64,000 nucleotides of DNA from Vigna angularis (lineage: Eukaryota; Streptophyta; Magnoliopsida; Fabales; Fabaceae): the NCBI RefSeq assembly GCF_016808095.1, contig NC_068971.1, positions 13,838,501 through 13,902,500 on the forward strand, read 5' to 3'. Positions 43,757-55,700 of this stretch are shown piece by piece. Position numbers and translations under genes: made by a program. The number at the start of each line of letters is the position of its first letter. Position 1 is the stretch's first letter. The notes under the pieces are model-generated. The model did no database searches. It had not been told where the DNA came from and worked only from the letters and a program-made list of their open reading frames with translations.

Positions 43757-46700
43757 ATACGATGCCCTTTTGTCCAATTATGGGTAGTGCAGTTAGGTAA
43801 CAAGCATGATGCTGTAAATGCTTATATCGAAGGTGCTCGTTGCTACAAGAAAACTTCATTACAAGGTGCTCTTTAACGTCCTCCCTTGGATTCCGTGTAG
43901 AACTTTTGTTTAATTACTCATTTGCTCCCTGTACATAACCTCTCTATTTTTTTAGTTCTTGCACACCTAAAAGTTGCTATTTTTAGGCCGTCCATGTATA
44001 CTATTTAGTTCCGTTTTTGTCTTTGTTGTCGGAAATTGTGGGGACTAAATTGGAATCAGTAAAGTGTATATGTAGAGATGGAAACAAGTTACAGAGTGTG
44101 CATGTGTAAGAACTAAAATGGGTATATGTTTCGAGGGTAAGGAGTAAAATGTAAAGATTGTGTAAGTATGATGGCAGAGTAAATAAACTTTTTTTTTCTT
44201 TCATGTATTCACATAGTCAATAACTTGGAACAATCTAATTAAGATGGGATGACTTATATTTTATCTTGGTAAAATGGACCTAAAAGACGCATTTGAGATT
44301 TGAGCTATTCAATTTTCATGGGTAGTTACAATGTGTTGACTGTGTGAATGCGTAGAGAAAATGATTGCATACAATCCAGTTTCGTTGGTGTCTTTGCATT
44401 CCCAGGCAAGTGATGCATCTCAGTACGATACGTTGCTTCTTTTTTTCTTAATCTTTTTTTGAAAATTGTTTTTAGTTTTCAAAGTGTGGCTAAACAAGGG
44501 TAGTTACACATCTGGTGCAGTGTGGTGTAAGACATAAACATGTGGAGTTCAAAAATGTTGAACAAGATAAAAAAAAGACAAGAAAACATTTCTTACTGTT
44601 TATGGTTTTTCTAAACGCTTGTTTGGAAATACTTTTTAAAACTTGATAGAATATGTATGAGACATTGATTCATGAGTATGTGAAATTGTACTAGAAAATG
44701 TCTTTTAAGCCAAAAGTTGAAAAGAGAATGAAACAGGGCCTTAGCTAACTTTTTTTGCTTCTGTTTTCTCATTTAAGGAGCTGTTTTCTGCTTAAATAAA
44801 GTAGTGACAATCTACGAAGAGCTTGGTAGGCACATCATGGCTGCTAAGTATTCAAAGGTACCTTTTGTTGTTGAGTATACACATTCACAGTGTGTAGGGA
44901 CATGACTTGGGCAAGTCTGTTGGTATGTGCCTTCCTGTCCTGTTTCCCCAATTCTGTTGAAGACCTTTTTTATGTTCAAGTTCACGTTCATGTGGTGTTA
45001 TGTTATTCTGTATCTGTTGTTTGTGTATTTCTTTCATTCTTTGCGGTTCTGATAGGGAGTTTAAATCCTTTGAAAATAAAGTAAATTTGCAGAGTTGAAT
45101 TCATGTTCCTGGATTTAGGAAATTGGCGACTTATGTGAGCTCAACAAAGACATGGACTGTGCTAGATTGCATTATGAGAGGGCTGCTGAACTTTTTGAAA
45201 TTGGAGATGCAGCAACCTCTGTGATACAGTGCAAGCTTAAAGTTGCACAATTTTTTGTCCAGCTTCAACAGTAAGTGTGGTTAACTTTCTTTTACCTGCA
45301 TATCTCTTGAAATTGCATGTAAATCGGTTCTATTCTTAAAATGGTTGGAGCTATCAATTAATTGCGTTGGGATATGCATACCATGTAAAGTTTATTTACC
45401 CAAACTGACTAGAGATGAAGTTGCAAAGCATTAAAACTTGGGGGATATTGATCTACTTGATGTTTTTACCAGATATCAGATGGCAATTAAGATTTATGAA
45501 GATATTGCCCGACAGTCACTGAATAGCAACTTGTTGAAATATGGAGTTAGAGTACATCTTCTTAATTCAGGCCTTTGTCAGCTTGTTAAAGGGGATTTTG
45601 TTGCAATTTCCAACTCTTTGGAGCTTTATCAGGTTCTTTTTAGAGTCTATTTTACATACTGGAGAATACTTTACACTTAATTTCTAACATATTTTCCTTT
45701 GATAACGTAGGACTTGGATCCCACATTCTCCACAACCCGTGAATACAAATTTTTGGCTGTAAGTGGTGGAATTTTGATGGAACTGGATCATATTCAGATG
45801 AAGTAGAATAGAGATAATAGGGATATTTTTTATTGTGTCTGTTATCAAGATCTGGGTGGGAGATTACAAATCTAAAACGGAAGAAGAAAAAATTAGTGTA
45901 CAAAGAGGAATCTACACTCGTGAAATTGACCTTCCTTCTGTCCTCTACCTTTGTCTTTAAATTCTCAATGACTGGTTCTATCTCCTATGTGTTGAAATCA
46001 CACTACTAACTGACAGTAACTTACAGCTTGTCCAATTAGCTCTTAAGTCTCAATGACAAGTGCCACAGTAGTAATTAGCTCCCCTAGTTTCCTGCACACC
46101 CTTCTATTCTTTCTAATATACATAATATAATTATCATATTTCAGGATTTAGCTGCTTCAATTGACGAGGAAGATGTTGAAAAATTTACTAGAGTAGTCAA
46201 GGAGTTTAATGACATAACCCCATTGGTATACTTCTCTATCCCAAGACAGAAAAACATAGTCACGTGACTACTCTTTAATGTTATCTAATTCTTTTAATAT
46301 TTGTAGCATTTTATTAAAATCAAAATCAGAATCCATTTGTGTTAACTGCTGGAAAGTAATATAAAACGTTTTTGTTGTTTATTAAACTATAAAATCTGTA
46401 AAATAATTCTAGAGGGCTTCATTGATCCCTTTCATAATCTTCTATTTATAAGAATAAATTGATACAAGAGTACATGATAAATAGGGTCACCCTAGACACA
46501 ATATAATCATGATAAATAGGGTAACTCTTGACACAATATAATTAAGATAATTTAGTGCCGTCAAAATGGGTTGAAACCCGTGAGCCAACTCGGCTCACCA
46601 CGGGTTTGGGCCGGGTTGGGTTGGAAAAAAATGCAAAATTTTTTATGCAAGCCAATTTTGACCCGACTCACTAAGAACCCGGCTCACACAGATTGAACCC

Positions 46701-49700
46701 GTGGTGGGTCGGGTTGGCTCATCAACCCACCTATTTTTTATTAATTAAATTAAATTAATTATTCAGATCCTATTTTTTTTATTGAAATCAAATTAGTTAA
46801 ATTAATTATTCAAAATGCACAACCTTTACTTAGCAATAAAGCCTTTCGCGTTGCTGTCTTTCCAAAAGTTTTCCTCTGCAAATAAAACCCTAAGATTATA
46901 GATTGGATAATAGTATAGAGGGAGATAAAGAAGAAGATGCTTCAAGAGAGCATAATACTGTGGATTTATCCATTCAAGACTCCAATTTAATAGATGGATA
47001 ATATTATAGATTGGATAATTCAGGAACATATCATTTGTTTTATCTTGTTTTTAGACTTATCTACAAACATGACAATTTTATCTTGTGTTATATATTTTTG
47101 TTAACAGATATATGTAGTTTCTTGGTCAAACGGTTGTGTATGTCTCATTAAACTAAATTAGCAAAATTTTATGCTTGATAGCATAGAATATATATAACAA
47201 TATATTTTTTTTTGTTTCATTTTCTTTTATATCAATTGGTGCAATTATTACTGTTTCAATTTGATTGATCAAAGTAACATGTTATAAGAATCTGAGAAGA
47301 AGAGGGTGAAAAAAAAAGTTAATTAAGTGAGCCAATGAGCCAACCCGTTTAACCCACCAACCCGTGGTAGGTCGGGTCGGGCCGGGTTATCCGTTTTGAC
47401 AACTCTAATGATAAATAGGGTAACCCCTGACATAATGTCATGATGATAAAATAAGATAAATATCCTAACACTCCCCCTCAAGCTGGAGCATACAAATTGT
47501 ATGTACCAAGCTTGGAACAAATAAACTCAATCCGAGGGTCCCTTAATGACTTGGTCAATACATTTGCGAGTTGATCGTTTGACCCAATAAACTCAGTACA
47601 TATTTCTTTAGTCAACAAATTTTCACGAACAAAATGACAATCAATTTCTATATGTTTAGTCCTCTTGTGAAACACTGGTTTTGGTGCAATGTGGAGAGCA
47701 GCTTGATTGTCGCAATACATCTTCATAGTATAGATGTCACAGAATTTAAGCTCTGGAAGGAATTGTTTCACCTATATAGGTTCACATGTTAGTGACGCCA
47801 TTACCCTATACTCAGCTTCAAAGGTTGATTGAGCTACTACATTTTGTTTTTTACTTTTCCATGAAATAATGTTTTCTCTCAGAAAAACACAATATTCTGT
47901 AGTAGACCGTCTATCAATAGGTGAACCTGCCCAATCTGTATCACAATACCCAGAGACTTGAATGCTTCCTTTATCTTCATATAACAATCCTTGTCCGGGA
48001 GCCTTTTTGACATACCTTATAATGCGAATGAGAGCATTCCAATGGTTAACACATGGAGCCTGCATGAACTGACTAACCACTCCAACTACAAAGGATAGAT
48101 CTGGCCTTGTAATAGTAAGATAAATCAGTTTTCCAACCAAGTCCTATACCTCTCTGGATCGGAGAATAATTCACCTTCTTCTTTCTTTAATTTCTGGTTT
48201 GGGTCCATGGGACTGTCTACTGGTCTGCAATCAATCATGCATTTTTCTTGTAATATATCAAGAGCATACTTCCTTTGGGAGATTACAACTCCATCTTTTG
48301 ATTGCGCTACTTCAATGCCTAAGAAGTATTTGAGACTTCCAAGATCCTTGGTTTGAAAATGTCTACGCAAGTACTCTTTCAGTTGAGATATTCCAACAAC
48401 ATCATTTCCTGTAATGACAATATCATTAACATATACTATTAAGTAAACACATTTCCCAAGAGAAGAATGACAGTAAAAAATCGAATGATCTGCTTCACTG
48501 TGTTTTAGCCCAAATTTTTGAACAATGGAACTAAACTTTCCAAACCAAGCACGTGGTGATTGCTTGAGGCCATATAAAGATTGATGCAGTTTCCATATCA
48601 TGCCAGACTCCCCCTAAGCAACAAACCCAAGAGGTTGCTCCATATATACTTCTTCCTCAAGATCATCATGTAGGAAGGCATTCTTGATATCCAATTGATG
48701 AAGTGGCCAGTAACGAATGACTGCCATGACAAAGAAGAGGCGAATAGTAGTCATCTTGGCTACAGAAGAGAAAGTGTCACAATAATCAAGATCATAAATC
48801 TGAGTGTAACCTTTTGCAACAAGTCGGGCTTTGAGCTGATTAATTTCACCATCAAGGTCGACTTTAAGTGCATACACCCATCAGTAACCAACTGCCTTTT
48901 TGCCCGGGGAAGGGGCACCAACTCCCAAGTATTATTATGGTCAAGAGTCTGCATTTCTGCAATCATAGTTTGTTGCCATCAAGGATGATCAAGTGCTTCT
49001 TTCACATTCTTGGGTATAACAACAAAAGACACTTAGGATAAAAGAGAAAAATAGGAGGGCGACAATGGATGATAGCTAAGAAAATTATGGGATGAGCGTT
49101 TCGAGTGGAACGAGTACCTTTTCTGAGAGCAATAGGCCATGCTGACTCATTTGCTCTAGGAGGTGTGGGAGGAGGTGACGAGGGAGAAGAATTTGAAATA
49201 GGAGATTCACCATTGTCTTGGGGAGGTGGACTGTCCATTGGGGCCTTCTGTGGTATGATCTCAGTATATGAAGAAACGGGTTCAGGAGGATTGTGATCAA
49301 GACTTAGAATGATAGAGACAGTGGAACTATTTGACGCAGCCACTAGAATAGGAAGGACCTATTGGAGGATATAAACATCCTGAACAGATGGAGAGAAGTA
49401 AGGAGTTTGTTCAAAGAATGTGACATTGGCAGACATGTAATACTTCTTAGTTTCAGGAGAGTAATACCGATATCCTTTTTGGAGTCAAGAATAGCCTAAG
49501 AAGACACATTTGAGAGCGTGAGCAGAGAGTTTGTCTAGACCTGGAGACATGTCATGAACAAAACATACACAGCCAAACACTCGGGAAGATGTATGAAAGA
49601 GAGGATCATTAGGAAACAGAATGGAGAAAGGAATTTTATTATCAAGAGAGGAGGATGACATCCTATTAATTAAAATAACATGCAGTTAAGATGGCATCCC

Positions 49701-52700
49701 CTAGTTATGGGCAGGAATATGGGCATCAAGCAAAAGGGTACGGGCAGTTTCAACCAAGTGTCTATTTATTCGTTCTGCTATACCATTTTGCTGCGGTGTA
49801 TGAGGACAAGTAAATTGATGTAAGATACCATGGGAACTCAAGATGGCAGAAAAGGAGGATAAAAAAATATTCTTTTGCATTATCACTTCTTAATATTTTG
49901 ATTACTTGACCAAATTGATTCTTGATTTCATTCAAAAAGGATGTAAAGATGACTAACAATTCAGAACGATTATAAACCCAAGTAGATCTTGAATATTCAT
50001 CAATGAAGGTAACAATACATATTGATTATAAACCCAAGTACGATTAGGTCCCCATATATCAGAATGGATGATGGAAAAACTAGAATTACATATTGATTGA
50101 AACCTTTTAGGAAAAGAAGATCTAACATGTTTTCCTAATTGACATGACTCACATTCTATAGTCTGGAGACCACTAAGTTCAGGACACATCTTTTTTAATT
50201 TGGACAAATGAGGATGGCCAAGTCGATCATGTAGCAGTTTAGGATTAGGAGCAACAACACAGGACATCCTTGGACGAGATCCAAAATGGTATAATCCGCC
50301 AACTTCATATCCTTCTCCAATCTGTTTTTCGAACCACGCTACTGTATAACAAAAGATTTGTGATCAAAGGTTATTAAACAATTTAACATTTTGGTCAACT
50401 GGCTTAGAGAATTTAAATTAAAAGGTCAACTAGGGACAAAAAGAATAGAGTTGAGATTGAGGGAGGGAGACAAGGAAACATGACGGACTCTTTTGGAGGA
50501 AGTTTTAGATCCATTTGCAAGGGTTATGAAATAAGGTTTTTCTCAAAAGGATTTAAATGAGAACAAAGAGGTATTACCATAAATGTGATTAGAAGCACCT
50601 GAGTCAATTATCCATGAATTTTGACCTTCCATGGATTGGGAAACGCAGACTGTTGATGGAGATTGAGATGGTTGTTCCAAACTGTTAGACTTTAACCTTA
50701 AATACTCTTGATATTCATCCTCGGAGAACTTAGAAGTAGAAGTTTCGGTCTTCGAAGTGGAAGTTTCAGTCTTCGAAATATTGACAGTTTTGGAAGGGAA
50801 ACCATGTAAAGAGTAACAATTCTCTTGAGTGTGACCCATCCTTTTATAGTATCTGCATTGAGGACGTCCCCGACCTCCTCGTCCTCCTCCTCTAGTGCCA
50901 CGTCCTCCTCTTCCTTGTGTGACAACCATGACACATGGTTCCACTAGTTCATGCGCTTCCTATGTTTGAGGTACCGGGACACGCAAAAGGCGAGTGGTCA
51001 ATGTTTCCATGGAGGAGACTTCATGACTGGTTAGAAGTTGATCTCTGAGATGAGCAAAATCGAGATCTAGGGTACAAAGGATCAACACCATGTAAAATTT
51101 GTCTAGTTTCATTTTGATAGCCTCTAATGGGTCCGCTTCCAAAAACATCCTATGTTCTTCGACAACAGATTGGGCTTCAGCCATGAAGGATACCATATCA
51201 TGATCTGTCATTTTAAGAGATGCAAGCTTGTTTGCAGTGTCATAGAGACGTTAAATATCGTTGGCATAAATGCTTTGAGCTTTCTTCGAAAAGGAGTGAC
51301 AAGTTTTGAAAGCCCTCAGAGATATAAGAAGTTTGGGTTCCACTGATTGCCATAACAGGGCACACAATTGGAAATCTGCTTGTTTCCACTGATCAACTTT
51401 TTCAGTAGGCACATGGCTTCCATCTCGCTCAAGGTGGTCATAATGCCCTTGACCAAGGAACAACATTTCAACTGTAGCAGACCATGATAAATAATTTTTT
51501 CCATTTAGCCTCTCAAGGTAATTAATGGACTTCTAGAGAAGGAAAGAGTATTGTCAGACGCCATCTCTAAAGAAGACGAATCGTACCAGCGAGGAACAAG
51601 AAAACCCTAAGGGTTTAGACGGACGAAACTATGATGGTGGCTAGCAGCAGCCAACAGCAGACGATTGGCGGCAGACGTTGGCTGGCGATGTCGGCCGGCG
51701 ATGGCGGATGGTGGTCGGAGACTGACGTCGACGGCCAGCGGCAAACGGTGGTCAACGGTGGGCAGCAGTGGCGGACTGTGGCACCGGACAGGTGCTATGA
51801 GACAGAAACCAGAGCGGGATCGACCCACTTTGATACTAACTTGAGAATTAAACTGTAAAATAATTCTAGAGGGCTTAATTGATCCCTCTCATAATCTTCT
51901 ATTTATAAGAATAAATTGATACAAGAGTACATGATAATTAGGGCAACCCTAGACACAATATAATCATGATAAATAGGGTAACCCTAGACACAATGTATCT
52001 ATGATAAATAAGGTAACCCTAGACACAATATAATCATGATAAATAGGGTAACCCTTGACACAATATAATGATGATAAATAAGATAAATATCCTAACAGAA
52101 GAGAATCACAAAATTGGAAGTGGGGAAAGTTCTCCTATAGAGAAGGCGCAATATCAAAGATTGGTAGGAAAATTGATTTATCTATCACACACAAGACCAG
52201 ATATTGCTTACGTAGTTAGTGTAGTGAACCAATTTATGCATGATCCAACAGAGAGACATATGCAAGCAGTAGACAAAATTCTCCAATACTTGAAGTCAAG
52301 TCCAGGAAAGGGACTATTATTTAAAAGGGAAGACACATTGACTATGAAAATATATAATGATGCTAACTATGTAGGTTCTATTACTGATAGAAATTCTACT
52401 TCTGGGTATTGTGTATTTCTTGGAGATAGTCTGGTAACATGGAGGAGCAAAAAGCAAAATAGAGTATCTCGTTCTAGTGTAGAAGCTGAACTCCGAGCTC
52501 TTGTTCAAGGAATGTGTGAAGGACTCTAGATGAAAATCATTTTGAATGATCTTAAAGTCAAGGTGGATAACCCTGTGCAACTACACTATGACAATAAGTC
52601 TGCCATGAGCATAGCCCATAATCCAGTACATGACAGGACCAAACACATTGAGATTGACAGACATTTCATTAGAGATAATCTAGACAGAGGCTTTGTGATT

Positions 52701-55700
52701 ACAACTCATGTTCCTACATAACTTCAGATAGGAGACATTTTCACAAAAAGGACTTCCTCCGGGCAGATTTCAAGATCTAGTAGGCAAGTTGTGAATGATT
52801 GATATTCACTTACCAACTTGAGGGGGAGTGTTGTAATTAGAGGAAATATCTATAGAATCTTCTTAATTAAAGAAAATATCTATAGAATCTTCCTAATTAG
52901 AGAAAACATATATATGATCTTCTAGATTATTTTGTCTTCTTATTTCCCTTTCTAGAAGATTAGATTGCTACAATAGAGGTAAGAAGAATGTAATTACTAT
53001 GAATGAAAATAATAAAATCATTCTTTTTCAAGTAACATGTACAAAGAAGACACCCAAATATTCTAGGTTGAAGGTTATTTGTATGGATTATATGTGGGTA
53101 GAATGAGTTTAAGACTTCCATGGGGCTTTTTGAGGATGAAACAGTAAAAGGTAAGTGACAGTGAGAATAGCTTCCCCCTAAATCTTTTTGGAACATTATT
53201 TTGAAAAATAAGTGCTTTAGTTTGATCTAATAAGTGCCCATTTTTCCTTTCTACAATCCCATTTTGTTGGTGTGGTATACACATGAGGATTCATGGATTA
53301 TTCATTCCTTTTGACAAAAAGAATTTAGAGTATGATTGAAGTAATCTTTGGCCTTACTAGACCTAATTATTTTTATATCAACCCCAAATTGATTTTTAAA
53401 CATTGAAACAAACTGTAGAAAAACAGAGTTGACATCAGATTTGTGTTTAAGAAGGAAAAGCCATGTTACCCTTGTACAATCATTTATAAAGGTTATAAAC
53501 CATTTAGCCCCTGAAGTACTAGGAATATTAGAGGGACCCCACAAATCTGTATGAACAAGATAAAATGGAGAGTTGCTTACTTTATTACCGATAGGAAAAG
53601 GTACAAGCTTGTGTTTGACAAGCTCACACACCTCACAATGAAGATCTTCTAGATTTAAATTTTTAATCAAGGAAGGAAATATTAACTTTATGACCCGAAA
53701 TGAAGGATGTCCCAAACGACAATGAAACAATTGGATTTTTTCTTTGTTGACCATGGAGGATTCAGATATTAGAGAGTGACTCTCAATGGGCATACTCAAA
53801 TCTTCCATGTAGCAAACACCATTCCATTCTCTAGCATGTCTAATCATCCTTCCTGACTTCTTGTCCTGCAATATACAAGAGTTGTTATGAAAAACTACAT
53901 TACATAAGAGGTCCTTGGTAAGTTTTTGTATAGATATCAGACTTGTGGATAACTTAGGGACATGAAGAACATTTTTTAGTATTATGGTTGGGGTTATATG
54001 GACATCTCCTTGTTTAGCTACAATTATGAGGGTTCCATCAACTATAGAAATTTTCTTACTATTGGGACATGGGGAATATGTGGAGAAGTGTTTAGGGAAT
54101 GGTGTAATATGGTTTGTGGCTCCAAAGTGTAGTATCCAATGATGGGTAAATGGGGTATTTGAGACATTAAATCCACAAGAAAATAGGAACTTACTAGAGT
54201 ATGTTAATGAACATGTACCTGTGGGTTTTTCTAATTTACTAAGAAAGGACCTTACTCGTTCTAACATGATCATATTCTTGGTTTAGGCCTACCAAGAAAT
54301 CATACACCCGATCTTGTTCAATGTATTCTCTTAGAATTGTTGAATCCTCATAACACTTGGCGTTTATGACCTTGTAATGATCTAATTCCATCCATAAAGA
54401 TTTCGGTTGATTAGCATACTCCATGACAGTTTTAGTGCCTTGTTTGGCTGCCATTGTTTTTACTTTCACCTCATAAATTTGGACAACATCCTTTTCCTTA
54501 GAGTAGGTTTGCTATATTGTAATCCATATAGCCTTTGCAGAAATGAGGAACATGCATGTATTGCTAATTTCCGGAACCATTGAGTTACATAGCCATGCCA
54601 TGATCATGGAGTCTTCTTTATCCCATGACTTGAATCTGGCATCTTCTTCCATAGGGGCTTCATCAGTGAGATGGTTGACCTTTCCTTTTCCTTTTAAAAT
54701 GGTCTTAATGAGTTGAAATCATTTATAAGATAATTTTTTCCATTCAATCGTTAAGCTGAATGAACATTCTGCAATTTTCCCGTACTCTGGAACTTGTCTA
54801 CATTTTCCATTTCAGCCATTACAAAAATGTGCAATTAAGGCACAGAAAACAAAGACGGATGATGAGTGTTTGAGATCACACAGGAATGAAGGCTGTGATG
54901 AAACTCTAGAGTTGGGTAGCAATGAAGGTTGTGATGGAACTCTAGGGTTGGGCAATAATGATGGTTGTGATGGAACTCTAGGGTTGAGCAGCAATGAAGG
55001 CTGCAATTTAATCACACTGTCAGAGGCTCCCAAGGATCGAGAGCTCTGATACCATCTTAAAGTTAGGAGAGAGAATATATTTTTTATTATTTGTCTCCTT
55101 ACATGCATTGGATATATATACAAGAGCTTTTTGAATGAGCAGCCTATTCTATGAAACAAATCTCTAAAATTATGGAATTGTTATTCTAGTAATAATAGCA
55201 AGATACAAAGAATATAACAAATTAAATACATGAGAATAATATCTAAAATTTCCTAAAATATATTTTGACAAAGCATTTGATTGACTTCCCATATAAGGTA
55301 AAAACTTTAGATTTTTCTTTCATGAGAAAAACCATGTAACATAGATATAGTCATAAACAAAAGTGACAAACCATCTAACACTATATATACTAGAGTTTGA
55401 TGTAGGCCTCGTTAGAATGAACCAAATCAAAAGAATGAACACTTTTTGTATTACTTTGAGGATATGTGGCACAGTAATGCTTTTTAAGTTGACATACATC
55501 ACATTTAAATGAGTCTACAAATTCTTTGGAAAATAAGAAAGAGAACATAGACTTTAGAATAAAAAATGATAGATGTCCTAGAGGACAATGCATAAGCCTA
55601 ATTTGTTCATGTTTTACAACCAACATGGCATAAAGTATATTGTACATTATTGGCATTCTTGTGCTTTTGTCTTCTTGGAGCTATTTGGTATTTACATTGT

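Larger units (their letters stand above)
46397..52097 (-). mobile_element. Ty1/copia retrotransposon with both LTRs, minus strand, in alpha-SNAP intron 8
   Basis: LTRs flank an internal region on the minus strand: 5' LTR 51854-52097, 3' LTR 46397-47470 (interrupted). LTRs start TGTTAGGATATTTATC and end AATTATTTTACA. Next to the 5' LTR, TTAGTATCAAAGTG is a worn Met-tRNA primer site. Next to the 3' LTR, TTGAGGGGGAG (47471-47481, minus) is the polypurine tract. The 5-bp flanks differ (AAATC on the left, GAAGA on the right), and the right flank is another copia fragment, so no simple insertion can be read. Removing the nested hAT-like insert leaves about 4.85 kb, usual for copia. Confidence 0.88.
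53038..55262 (-). mobile_element. Third copia fragment, minus strand (5' half with LTR)
   Basis: The 5' LTR spans about 55058-55262. The Met-tRNA primer site TGGTATCAGAGC lies at 55054-55043 on the minus strand. The leader carries 36-bp tandem units (54880-55010). Gag and the first half of pol follow and are cut off at 53038, where the LTR of the plus-strand fragment ends. RT and RNase H are missing. Confidence 0.82.

Noticed and set aside
51607..51858. Open frames on both strands rich in Arg/Pro/Leu or Gly/Trp
   Set aside because: They lie in the GC-rich leader between the copia 5' LTR and gag, and have no copia domain.
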